Positions 27,281 to 35,387 of a DNA stretch of 43,987 nt are shown piece by piece. The DNA lies in assembly GCA_012517875.1 (NCBI GenBank), contig JAAYUB010000006.1, forward strand, positions 1 through 43,987, in the 5' to 3' direction. The position numbers and the translations under genes were made by a program. Origin of the DNA: Acidobacteriota bacterium (GTDB lineage Bacteria; Acidobacteriota; JAAYUB01). Within the stretch, counting starts at the first letter, position 1. Each line of letters starts with the position of its first letter. The notes under the pieces were generated by a model that was not told the origin of the DNA, made no database searches, and saw only the letters and a list, made by a program, of their open reading frames with translations.

Positions 27281-29200
27281 TCACTTCGCCGGCAGATCCT
27301 CGGCCGCAGCCGGCTCCGGCGCTGCCTGCGCGGCCCGGGTCCGGTCCAGCTCCTCCCGCGCCCAGAGGGGGTACTTCTCCTCGGCCAGCTCCACGGTGAT
27401 CTTGCCGTGCAGCCAGCTCAGGTTCATGGGATATTCTTCGGGGTGCATGATCACGAAGAAAAAGTGCCAGACGAGGATCGCCAGGGTGGCCAGAATGGCT
27501 TCGTAGTAGTGGATCACCTCGCTGACCCGGATGATCCAGAAGGGGAAGATCCGGGTGGCCGCCACGGGGAACCACAGGACGAAGCCCGTCACGGCCATGA
27601 CCGCCGTCCCCCAGACAAGCGCCCAGTACTCGGCCTTCTCGGAGTAATCGTACCGCCGGAAGAGCGGCCGCTCCTTGGCCAGGCCGAGGTGGTACCGGAG
27701 GTTGACGACGACCAGGCGGAGGTCCTCCCAGCGGAGCCAAAGCGCCTTCAACTGGGCCCGGCCCTTGACGCTGAACGCCAGGTACGCCAGATGCCAGATG
27801 CCGGTGGCGAGCAGGCCCACGGCGAAGACACGGTGCAGTACCGAGCGCACCGGCTCGGTCATGCCCAGCGCCCGCAGCCACTCGAAGAAGAAACTGTCGG
27901 AGAACTTGAGCGCAAAACCGGTCACCGCCAGCCCGATGAAGGTGATGGTGAGCAGGATGTGCATCCAGATCTCCTGCGCGTGGAACCGGGTCAGGCGCGG
28001 CGCCCGGCTCTCGTGATGATGCTTGCGGCGGAAAAAATAGTACAGGATCAGCACGTTGTGGGCCACCATGCTGCCGATGACCGCAAGGATCATCAGGACG
28101 TAGAAAGTCTGGAAGAAACCGGCCAGGCGGTTTTCCTGCAGGTTGGCCGTGGCATGGGTGTAGCTGCGGGCGAACTCCGGCGTGGCGCCCGGATGGCAAC
28201 GGGCGCAGGTGGCGGTCACGTTGCCGGCCGCGACCGTGGAAGTCGGATCCCGCTTGGGCCGGATCTCGTGGGATTCGTGGCAACTGACGCAGGTGGCCGC
28301 GCGCGGACTGTTGAGCTTGAGGCTCAGGCCGTGGTACGAATCCACGAACTCGGCGGCGGTGCCCATCCTGGCGCCGTACTTGCGCAGCACCTTCGGGCTG
28401 GTGTGGCAATCGAGGCAGAGCTGGAAGCTGATCTGACGGTTGAAGGTGGCCGAATCGGCCGCGTCGCGTCCCAGGATTTCATGCTCGCCGTGGCAGTTGG
28501 TGCAGGTGGGCGAATCCGAGATGCCCAGCTTGAACGCCTTGCCGTGGATGCCCGCCAGGTATTCGTCCGTGACCTGCCGGTGGCACTTGCCGCAGGTCTC
28601 CGGGATCCGCCACCGATGGATGGTGCTCTCGGTGTCGGCGGAGCCGCGCAGGTCATGGGTGCCGTGGCAGTCGGCGCAGGAGGCCGCCTGCATGTTCCCC
28701 TGGCCGATTCGCTTGGCGTGTGCGGAGCGTGAGTAGCTCTCAAAGACGTAGGGCAGGCGGACCTCCCGGTCCTTCAAACCGTTCATGCCGTGGCATTTTC
28801 CGCACAGCTGCGATTCGTTGGACTTGTGGGTGGGCGATTTGGGGTCGCTGGCCGACAGCATGTTGTGCACGCCGTGGCAGCTGGCGCAGGTGGGTGCCGC
28901 CCCTTTACCCAGCGCGGAGGTCTGGGCGTGAATGCTGCGCGCGTAGTCGGTTGTCACATCCTCGTGGCAGGTCGCGCAGTCGGCCGGCCGCAGCTTCTCC
29001 GCGTGGGGAAATTCGGTGACGCCCTGCAGGCTGGTGTGGCAGTCCACGCACGCCAGGCCCGCCTGGCCGTGAACGGAGGCCTCGTACTGTTTCGGATCCA
29101 CCGTGTCGTGGCACTCGAGGCACGTCGCGGTGTCCGCCAGGCCCAGTCCGCTTCCCATAACCCAAAGAACTGCCAGCGGTAACAACCGGCTGAATTTCAT
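27281..29200 (-). CDS. CbcL-like multiheme cytochrome c fused to a cytochrome b membrane domain
   Basis: 639 aa from MKFSRLLPL. A signal peptide (about 1-22) exports the first part. Residues 24-370 carry eleven CxxCH heme c motifs (CLECH, CVDCH, CATCH, CASCH, CGKCH, CADCH, CGKCH, CTNCH, CLDCH, CVSCH, CARCH). The C-terminal third is a five-helix cytochrome b/NarI-like domain with intramembrane histidines (MHILL, VLHRVFAVG, HLAYLAF, HYYEAI, VWHFFF) for b hemes. This layout matches Geobacter CbcL, an inner-membrane quinol dehydrogenase used for low-potential extracellular acceptors, which has fewer c hemes. GAGGAA is 8 bp before ATG 29200; the longer in-frame ORF upstream is not needed. It is divergent from the ImcH-like gene. 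The electron acceptor cannot be told from sequence. Confidence 0.85.
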   Translation of the reverse strand: MKFSRLLPLAVLWVMGSGLGLADTATCLECHDTVDPKQYEASVHGQAGLACVDCHTSLQGVTEFPHAEKLRPADCATCHEDVTTDYARSIHAQTSALGKGAAPTCASCHGVHNMLSASDPKSPTHKSNESQLCGKCHGMNGLKDREVRLPYVFESYSRSAHAKRIGQGNMQAASCADCHGTHDLRGSADTESTIHRWRIPETCGKCHRQVTDEYLAGIHGKAFKLGISDSPTCTNCHGEHEILGRDAADSATFNRQISFQLCLDCHTSPKVLRKYGARMGTAAEFVDSYHGLSLKLNSPRAATCVSCHESHEIRPKRDPTSTVAAGNVTATCARCHPGATPEFARSYTHATANLQENRLAGFFQTFYVLMILAVIGSMVAHNVLILYYFFRRKHHHESRAPRLTRFHAQEIWMHILLTITFIGLAVTGFALKFSDSFFFEWLRALGMTEPVRSVLHRVFAVGLLATGIWHLAYLAFSVKGRAQLKALWLRWEDLRLVVVNLRYHLGLAKERPLFRRYDYSEKAEYWALVWGTAVMAVTGFVLWFPVAATRIFPFWIIRVSEVIHYYEAILATLAILVWHFFFVIMHPEEYPMNLSWLHGKITVELAEEKYPLWAREELDRTRAAQAAPEPAAAEDLPAK

Positions 29201-29242
29201 AATGACATTTCCTCGGTCGGCGTTCTGTATTCTGACGTATAG

Positions 29243-29271
29243 ATAATATTCCACCTTGACTGGACTCGCAA
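29243..29271 (-). promoter_or_regulatory. Predicted promoter of the CbcL-like gene
   Basis: On the minus strand: TTGCGA (29271-29266), 17 bp, TATTAT (29248-29243), 43 bp upstream of the start codon in the 214 bp divergent region. Confidence 0.5.
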
Positions 29272-29349
29272 TCCCCAATTTGGTCTTGACCGTTGAATTC
29301 CGCGGTATTGCCGGAATCCGGCCCGGACCCACGCGGCCTCGAAAACGTC

Positions 29350-29378
29350 TTGAGTTTCCGACAAAATCCATATATGTA
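29350..29378 (+). promoter_or_regulatory. Predicted promoter of the ImcH-like gene
   Basis: TTGAGT (29350-29355), 17 bp, TATGTA (29373-29378), 36 bp upstream of ATG 29415. It faces the CbcL-like promoter about 80 bp away, so one regulator could control both. Confidence 0.4.
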
Positions 29379-29414
29379 TTAAGCGTTGATCGATTTCACA
29401 CCGGGCGGTAATGC

Positions 29415-30830
29415 ATGAAAGTCATTCAAGACCTGGCCAAGAATCTCTGGGTCAGCAAGTTCAGTCTGCTGGGCGCCACCATGGTCACGGTCTCGGCCGT
29501 GCTCATCGTCACCGCCTGGATTCTGGACATGCTGGGCGTGGCCGGCGGTCCCTACCGCGACCTGTTCGCCTACGGCTTCCTGCCCGGGGTGTTTCTGGTC
29601 GGCCTGGCGTTTATTCCGCTGGGCATCTGGTTCGCCCGCCGGAAGGCCCGGCGCGACGGGACGGAGATCCGCCCGCTGGTGATCGACCTGAGCCGGCCCG
29701 AACACCGCCACCGCGCCGTGCTGATACTCGCCCTGACTCTGGTCAACTCCATCATCCTGTCGGTGGCCATGTACGAGGGGTACCACTACACCGATTCCGA
29801 CGAGTTCTGCGGCACACTCTGCCACACGGTCATGGAGCCCGAGTTCACCGCCTACCAGCGTTCGCCTCATGCCCGGGTGGGCTGCGTGGCCTGCCACATC
29901 GGGGGCGGCGCCTCCTGGTTCGTCAAATCGAAGCTCTCCGGCCTGCGCCAGGTCTACGCGGTCATGGCCCACACCTACAGCAGGCCTATCCCCTCGCCCG
30001 TGGCCGACCTCCGGCCGGCCCGCGAAACCTGCGAGGCGTGCCACTGGCCGCAGTTCTTCCACGGCAAGCAAACGGTGGTCCGGCGCAAGCTGGACGACAC
30101 AGCTGACGTGAACAATCCCTTGGTCTCGGTGCTGCTGCTCGACATCGGCGGTTTCAACGCCAAATCAAATCGCTACGAGGGCATTCACTGGCACGTGAGC
30201 CGGCACGCCCGGGTGGAGTATCTCCCGGCCGACCCCAAGCGCACCCGGATCCACCGCGTCCGGTCCGTCCGCGAGGACGGCACGGTGCACGAGTATGCCC
30301 CGCCCGACAGCATCCCCGCACCGCCACCCGGAACCGAGTGGCGGACCATGGATTGCGTCGACTGCCACAACCGGCCCACCCACATCTTCGATGAGCCGCA
30401 GACGGCCGTGGACCAGGCCCTGCTGGACGGCAAGATCCCCGCCACGCTGCCGGGGATCCGCCCCTTGGCCCTCCGGCTCCTCACCGCCGCCCACCCCTCG
30501 CACGCCGCGGCCCGCGAGGGGATCCGCGCCGGGCTGGAGCGGCACTACGGCGCGTCGGGCGACGGGGCCGCGATCCGCAAGGCCGCCGACGGGATCTTCG
30601 CCATCTACCGGCTGAACGTGTTTCCCGACATGAAGATGACCTTTGGCGTGCATCGCAGTCATCTGGGACATGCCGATGACACCGGCGGCTGCTTCCGGTG
30701 CCACGACGGGGAGCACGCCACGGCGGACGGCCTGGTGCTGTCGCAGGACTGCGAGCTCTGTCACCAGGTGCTGGCTCAGGAAGAGCCGGAAAACAGCCTG
30801 GACAAAGCGATCGCCGACATCTTCCGATAG
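29415..30830 (+). CDS. ImcH/NapC-like multiheme quinol dehydrogenase
   Basis: 471 aa. Three hydrophobic helices (about 15-43, 51-74 and 101-120) anchor the N-terminus, and a periplasmic multiheme region follows. Heme motifs are CGTLCH at 132-137 (CX3CH, one residue longer than usual), CVACH, CEACH, CVDCH, CFRCH and CELCH. HTVMEPEFTAYQRSPHARVGCVACHIGGGASWFVKSK is the NapC/NirT-type quinol-site region. Geobacter ImcH, which has three N-terminal helices plus a NapC/NirT domain, is the closest known model; it oxidises menaquinol for higher-potential acceptors. It is divergent from the CbcL-like gene. It ends with TAG, the only TAG terminator I found in the window. The ribosome site is weak (GGGCGG). 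Confidence 0.8.
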   Translation: MKVIQDLAKNLWVSKFSLLGATMVTVSAVLIVTAWILDMLGVAGGPYRDLFAYGFLPGVFLVGLAFIPLGIWFARRKARRDGTEIRPLVIDLSRPEHRHRAVLILALTLVNSIILSVAMYEGYHYTDSDEFCGTLCHTVMEPEFTAYQRSPHARVGCVACHIGGGASWFVKSKLSGLRQVYAVMAHTYSRPIPSPVADLRPARETCEACHWPQFFHGKQTVVRRKLDDTADVNNPLVSVLLLDIGGFNAKSNRYEGIHWHVSRHARVEYLPADPKRTRIHRVRSVREDGTVHEYAPPDSIPAPPPGTEWRTMDCVDCHNRPTHIFDEPQTAVDQALLDGKIPATLPGIRPLALRLLTAAHPSHAAAREGIRAGLERHYGASGDGAAIRKAADGIFAIYRLNVFPDMKMTFGVHRSHLGHADDTGGCFRCHDGEHATADGLVLSQDCELCHQVLAQEEPENSLDKAIADIFR

Positions 30831-30881
30831 GCTGGCACCGAGACCGCCGGTCGGCAACCGCGTTCAAGGATAAGGATCGGC

Positions 30882-31376
30882 ATGATCTGGCAACCCAAGC
30901 GATTCTGCGCTTACTGCGGCGCCCCCCTGTACCCTGATGGAGAGGGCGCCGGCCGCTGCGCAACCTGCGCCACGACGTTCTACGACAACCCGGTGCCGGC
31001 CGTCGCCGCCCTGGTGCGCGACGCCGCCGGCGCCATCCTCCTGGTGGAGCGCGCCAGGGAGCCGCAGGCGGGGCGATGGGCCCTGCCAGGCGGATTCATC
31101 GAGATCGCGGAATCCACCGCCGACGCCCTGCGGCGCGAGCTGCGGGAGGAGACCGGTCTCGAAGCGGACCGCGTGGAGTTGATCGGGATCGAAGACGAAC
31201 CCAGCCGCCGGTACGGGCGGGTGATCGTGGTCTGTTACCAGGTCGCCGGCTACCGGGGCGAGCCGGTTGCCGGCGACGATGCGCGCGCGCTGGCATTCTT
31301 TCCGCCCGGCGCGCTGCCCGACCTGGCCTTCGTCAGCCACCGCCGCTTCATCGAACAAGCCATCCGGTCCGGGTGA
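30882..31376 (+). CDS. Nudix hydrolase with N-terminal zinc ribbon
   Basis: 164 aa. An N-terminal zinc ribbon (CAYCG...CATC) precedes the Nudix domain, whose box is complete: G-G-F-I-E-I-A-E...RRELREETGLE, matching GX5EX7REUXEEXGU. The zinc ribbon resembles that of NudC-type NADH pyrophosphatases, but the protein is much shorter and lacks their N-terminal domain, so the substrate (ADP-ribose, NADH or another nucleotide) is open. AAGGATAAGG precedes the ATG. The ORF is in frame with the ImcH-like gene 51 bp upstream. Confidence 0.88.
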   Translation: MIWQPKRFCAYCGAPLYPDGEGAGRCATCATTFYDNPVPAVAALVRDAAGAILLVERAREPQAGRWALPGGFIEIAESTADALRRELREETGLEADRVELIGIEDEPSRRYGRVIVVCYQVAGYRGEPVAGDDARALAFFPPGALPDLAFVSHRRFIEQAIRSG

Positions 31377-31481
31377 GAACGGACCTGCGTCCGCTGCCAC
31401 GCCGGCCGCCTGAAGCGCCCGCTTCGCACCGATCCGGCTACGGCGAAATCGGTTTCATTCCGCCATACCCCAAGAATGTTT

Positions 31482-31510
31482 TTGACACAGGCTCCATAAT
31501 TAAATATCAT
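31482..31510 (+). promoter_or_regulatory. Predicted promoter of the MerR-type gene
   Basis: TTGACA (31482-31487), 17 bp AT-rich spacer, TATCAT (31505-31510), 33 bp before ATG 31543. AGGTGG lies 6 bp before the start. Confidence 0.6.
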
Positions 31511-31542
31511 TACCTGAACTATAGATTGCAAGGTGGATTGAA

Positions 31543-32019
31543 ATGAGGGAATTAGGCAACGGTAGAATGAAAATCGGCCACGTGGCCCGGATGCTGAACG
31601 TTTCCGTTCCTACGCTGCGCATGTACGAGCGGGAAGGCATCCTGATCCCGTGGAAATCGACCGGCGGGACCCGCTACTTCGACGAGCAGGACGTCGAGTG
31701 GATCCGCTGCATCCGCCGCATGATCTCGGAACTGGGGCTCAACATCGAGGGGATCCGGCGGCTGCTGGCCCTGATCCCCTGCCACGAACTGCGCGGTTGC
31801 GCCGCCACCCAGTACGCGCACTGCCCCTGCCACATCGACGCCAGCCGGCCGTGCTGGAGCATCACCGGCGCCAGCCGCCGCTCCTCCCAGAAGGAATGCC
31901 ACGGCTGCCCGGCGTACCGGAACTCGATCAGTTGCCAAAATCTCAAGAGTTTGTTTGAAATCCGGCTCCACCAGCTCGCCGGCAGCAATCACGGAGCAAC
32001 TCCGGATCACACGGCCTGA
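31543..32019 (+). CDS. MerR-family regulator with cysteine-rich C-terminus
   Basis: 158 aa. Residues 9-78 are a MerR-type winged helix (MKIGHVARMLNVSVPTLRMYEREGILIPWKSTGGTRYF, then a second helix-turn region ending EGIRRLLALI). The C-terminal half has eight cysteines (80, 86, 94, 96, 104, 119, 122, 131) plus Cys56 in the DNA-binding part, with local CPCH and CHGCP groups. That pattern suggests a metal or Fe-S cluster as signal, by analogy with SoxR and metal-sensing MerR proteins; the arrangement does not match either one closely. It has its own promoter and overlaps the convergent beta-CASP nuclease gene by 13 bp, so the two may interfere. Its target genes are unknown; the flanking cytochromes are candidates. 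Confidence 0.85.
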   Translation: MRELGNGRMKIGHVARMLNVSVPTLRMYEREGILIPWKSTGGTRYFDEQDVEWIRCIRRMISELGLNIEGIRRLLALIPCHELRGCAATQYAHCPCHIDASRPCWSITGASRRSSQKECHGCPAYRNSISCQNLKSLFEIRLHQLAGSNHGATPDHTA

Positions 32020-33443
32020 CCGTCGCCGGCCATCGGCGGCAGGTATTTATCCAGATCCACTTTTTCCAGGTAGGCCGGAATCTGCACCGCCCAGCCGAGC
32101 CGTTCGCGGATCTGCGCCTCCAGCGCCCGCATTTGCTCCCATTCGCCGTGCACGAGGAAGGTCATGCGCGGCGGACGTCGGAAGTTGCCCATCCAGCGGA
32201 ACAGCTCGCCGGAGTCGGCATGGGCGCTGAACGCGTCGATGGAGCGGATCTCCGCCCGAACCGGGACGTTCTCGCCGTGGATCTTGACCTCGCGCTCACC
32301 GTCCAGGATCCGGCGGCCCCGCGTCCCCTCGGCCTGGTATCCCACGAACAGCACGGTGTTGCGCCGGTCCGGGAGCTTCAGCTTCAGGTGGTGCAGGATC
32401 CGTCCCGCCTCGCACATCCCGCTGGCGGAGATGATGATCACCGGCTCGTCGATGGTGTTGATGGCCATGGAATCCTGGACGGAGCTGGCCACGTGCAGGT
32501 TGTGGCAGAGCAGGCGGCAGTCGCCCGGCCGGCTCCCCCGCGACACCTCCGGATCGAAGCGCTCCGGGTAATCGCAGAATATTTTCGTCGCCTTGATGGC
32601 CAGCGGGCTGTCGATGTACACCGGAATCTTCGGAATCCGCTGAGCCTCCTGCAGCGCCCGGAGCTGGTAGAGGATCTCCTGGGTGCGGCCCACCGCGAAC
32701 GCCGGGATGACCACCTTGCCGCCGCGCCGGACGGTCCGGCTGATGACGTCGTCCAACTCGGCCTGGATGTCCACGTCCTGGTGGATGCGGTCGCCGTAGG
32801 TGGATTCCATGATGAGGAAGTCGGTCTCGTCGACCGCCGTCGGGTCGGGGAGGATGCTCTCGCCGTACCGGCCGAGGTCACCGCTGAATACCACGCGGAA
32901 TGTGGACTCGTCCTCGCGGCGCATGGTCAGGCGCACGATGGATGAGCCCAGGATGTGCCCCGCGTCCACGAACTCGAACTGGATGTTTTTGTTGATGGAG
33001 AACGCGCTGCCGTAGGGCACGTCCTGAAACTTCTCCAGCACCCGCTCGGCGTCGTCGATGGTGTAGAGCGGCTCGGCGGGTGCGTGTTTCGAGAAGCCCT
33101 CCTTGTTGGCGTAGCGCGCATCTTCCTCCTGGATATGGGCCGAGTCGGGAAGCATGATCTCGCACAGGTCGTGGGTGCTCGGGGTGGTGAAGATCCGGCC
33201 GTCGAAGCCGTGAGCGAAAAAGCGCGGCAGGAACCCGGTATGGTCGATGTGGGCGTGACTCAGGATGATGTCGTCCACGTACCCGGCCGGTAGCGGGAAG
33301 GTCTCCCAATTGCGGACGCGCAGCTCCTTGAGCCCCTGGAACAGGCCGCAGTCCAACATGACCACCTTGCCGCGGTGCTGAATGATGTGCTTTGTTCCGG
33401 TGACGGTCCGGGTGGCGCCGGCGAACTGGAGGAAACTGCCCAT
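32007..33443 (-). CDS. Beta-CASP metallo-beta-lactamase RNA-processing nuclease
   Basis: 478 aa. The zinc-binding motif SHAHIDHTG (H63, H65, D67, H68) is present, along with downstream ligands in GHILGSS and FSGDLGRYGE. The beta-CASP region spans about 215-400 (ESTYGDR, IPAFAVGRTQEILYQL, IIISASGMCEAGRILHHL), ending with the final histidine motif VHGE. This is the architecture of CPSF-like/YsaB-type bacterial ribonucleases. It probably processes or degrades RNA in the cytoplasm; the substrate is unknown. A TATAAT -10 lies at 33481-33476 without a good -35. It is convergent with the MerR gene. Confidence 0.93.
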   Translation of the reverse strand: MGSFLQFAGATRTVTGTKHIIQHRGKVVMLDCGLFQGLKELRVRNWETFPLPAGYVDDIILSHAHIDHTGFLPRFFAHGFDGRIFTTPSTHDLCEIMLPDSAHIQEEDARYANKEGFSKHAPAEPLYTIDDAERVLEKFQDVPYGSAFSINKNIQFEFVDAGHILGSSIVRLTMRREDESTFRVVFSGDLGRYGESILPDPTAVDETDFLIMESTYGDRIHQDVDIQAELDDVISRTVRRGGKVVIPAFAVGRTQEILYQLRALQEAQRIPKIPVYIDSPLAIKATKIFCDYPERFDPEVSRGSRPGDCRLLCHNLHVASSVQDSMAINTIDEPVIIISASGMCEAGRILHHLKLKLPDRRNTVLFVGYQAEGTRGRRILDGEREVKIHGENVPVRAEIRSIDAFSAHADSGELFRWMGNFRRPPRMTFLVHGEWEQMRALEAQIRERLGWAVQIPAYLEKVDLDKYLPPMAGDGQAV

Positions 33444-33557
33444 GAGCCGCTCCTATGCAAAAATCGACCGACGCCATTATAGGGTCTTTCCCGCAGGCTT
33501 TCCACTTCCAACATCCGTCCGGCGTCCCGCCGGCCCGTGAAAAGCCGCGTGAATGCT

Positions 33558-33586
33558 TGACAATCTCCCGATGATTCTATATGTTA
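33558..33586 (+). promoter_or_regulatory. Predicted promoter of proS operon
   Basis: TTGACA (33558-33563), 17 bp, TATGTT (33581-33586), 36 bp before ATG 33622. AAGGAGA lies 8 bp from that ATG. An open frame extends back to 33553, but translation there would start at the promoter. Confidence 0.6.
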
Positions 33587-33621
33587 CCGGATTGCTTGGG
33601 AGACCGATCAAGGAGACTCGC

Positions 33622-35373
33622 ATGCGCCTGAGCCACTATTTCATGCCCACTCTGCGCGAGGTGCCCGCCGAGGCCGACGTGGTGAGCCACGTCCTGCTGC
33701 TGCGCGGCGGATTCATCCGCCAGCTGGCGGCGGGCGTCTACTCCCACCTGCCGCTGGCCCAGTGCGCCCTGCTCCGCATACGTCAGATCATCCGCGAGGA
33801 GATGAACCGGATCGGTGGCCAGGAGTTCCACCTCCCGGCCATCCACCCGGCGGAGGTCTGGCAGGCCACCGGCCGCTGGGAGGTCATGGGCGACAACATG
33901 TTCCGCCTCAAAGACCGCTGGGGCCGCGACATGTGCCTGGGCATGACCCACGAGGAGGTCTTCACCTCGATCGCCCGCAACGAGCTGCGCTCCTACCGGC
34001 AGCTCCCCCAGATCTGGTACCAGATCCAGACGAAGTTCCGCGACGAGCCGCGGCCCAAGTCGGGCCTGCTGCGGGTGCGCGAGTTCACCATGAAGGACTC
34101 CTACTCGTTCGATGTCGACCGGGACGGCCTGGACACGAGCTACCGCTTGCACTACCACGCCTATTGCCGCATCTATGCCCGCTGCGGGCTGGACTACTTC
34201 GCCGTGGAGGCCCACTCCGGCTCCATGGGCGGGAGCCAGTCCCACGAGTTTATGGTCCGCTCCGACGCCGGCGAGGATCTGGTGGCCCGCTGCGCGGCGT
34301 GCGGCTACGCGGCCAATCTGGAGAAGGCCACGAACCGGCTCGCCCCCGTCGCCGACACCGAGCCCGCCGGTCCCGAACCGGTGCGCGTGGCCACGCCCGG
34401 GCAGAAAACAATCGAGGAGATTTCGAACTTCCTCGGTGTGCCGGCGCAGAACCAGATCAAGACGCTGGTTTACATGGTCGACTCGCAACCCATGCTCATT
34501 CTGATGCGCGGCGACCACCAGCTCAACGAGGCCAAGCTCGAGGCCGCCACCGGAACCAGCCTGCTGCGACCCGCCACCGCCGAGGAGATCGTCGCCGCCA
34601 TGGGCGCCGACGCCGGCAGCCTGGGCCCCGTGGGCGTGCAGCACCTCACCATCCTCGCCGACGAGGCGCTGCGCGGCCGGCGCAACATGACCACCGGCGC
34701 CAACGCCACCGACTTTCACATCCAGGGCGTCACGCCCGACGTGCACTTCACCGCGGCGTACCACGACCTGCGCACCGTCGCCGACGGCGATCTCTGCCCC
34801 GGGTGCGGCGCCGCCCTGGGCGTGTTCAAGTCCATCGAGGTGGGGCACATCTTCAAGCTGGGCACCAAGTACAGCGACGCGCTGGGCGCCACGGTGCTCA
34901 ACCGGGACGGCCAGTCCGTCCCCATCGTCATGGGCAGCTACGGCATCGGCGCCGAGAGAATCCTGTCGGCCGCGGTGGAGCAGTGCCACGACGACAAAGG
35001 CATCGTCTTCCCCGCCACCATCGCCCCCTTCGACGTCATCCTCGTCCCCGTGAGCATGGAGGACAGCCGGCTGGTCGAGACCGCCGACCGGTTCTACGCG
35101 GAGCTCCGCGCCGCCGGCCTCGAGGTGCTCTACGACGACCGGCCCGAGCGGCCCGGCGTCAAGTTCAACGACGCCGACCTGGTGGGCATCCCCGTCCGGA
35201 TTACCCTTGGAACAAAGAAGCTCGCCCAGGGGCTGGCCGAAGTGACGGTGCGCCGCGAGGCCAAAGCCGTCGACTGCCCCGTGGGCGAGGTGACGGACCG
35301 CGTGACCGCCACGCTGGCGGCGCTGCGGGCCGAGATCGAGGCCCGCGTCCGCGACATCCGTCCGCTGCAGTGA
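33622..35373 (+). CDS. proS: Prolyl-tRNA synthetase (bacterial type with editing domain)
   Basis: 583 aa. Class II synthetase charging tRNA-Pro. The N-terminus [23 protein letters not shown] is characteristic of bacterial ProRS. Motif 2 lies around [28 protein letters not shown] and motif 3 around [11 protein letters not shown]. Between them (about 230-390) is the INS editing domain that removes Ala-tRNA-Pro (including [14 protein letters not shown]). The anticodon-binding domain ends the protein. It leads a three-gene plus-strand run with the TGS-kinase and acyltransferase genes. Confidence 0.97.
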   Translation: MRLSHYFMPTLREVPAEADVVSHVLLLRGGFIRQLAAGVYSHLPLAQCALLRIRQIIREEMNRIGGQEFHLPAIHPAEVWQATGRWEVMGDNMFRLKDRWGRDMCLGMTHEEVFTSIARNELRSYRQLPQIWYQIQTKFRDEPRPKSGLLRVREFTMKDSYSFDVDRDGLDTSYRLHYHAYCRIYARCGLDYFAVEAHSGSMGGSQSHEFMVRSDAGEDLVARCAACGYAANLEKATNRLAPVADTEPAGPEPVRVATPGQKTIEEISNFLGVPAQNQIKTLVYMVDSQPMLILMRGDHQLNEAKLEAATGTSLLRPATAEEIVAAMGADAGSLGPVGVQHLTILADEALRGRRNMTTGANATDFHIQGVTPDVHFTAAYHDLRTVADGDLCPGCGAALGVFKSIEVGHIFKLGTKYSDALGATVLNRDGQSVPIVMGSYGIGAERILSAAVEQCHDDKGIVFPATIAPFDVILVPVSMEDSRLVETADRFYAELRAAGLEVLYDDRPERPGVKFNDADLVGIPVRITLGTKKLAQGLAEVTVRREAKAVDCPVGEVTDRVTATLAALRAEIEARVRDIRPLQ

Positions 35374-35387
35374 CCGGAGGCGTGGCC

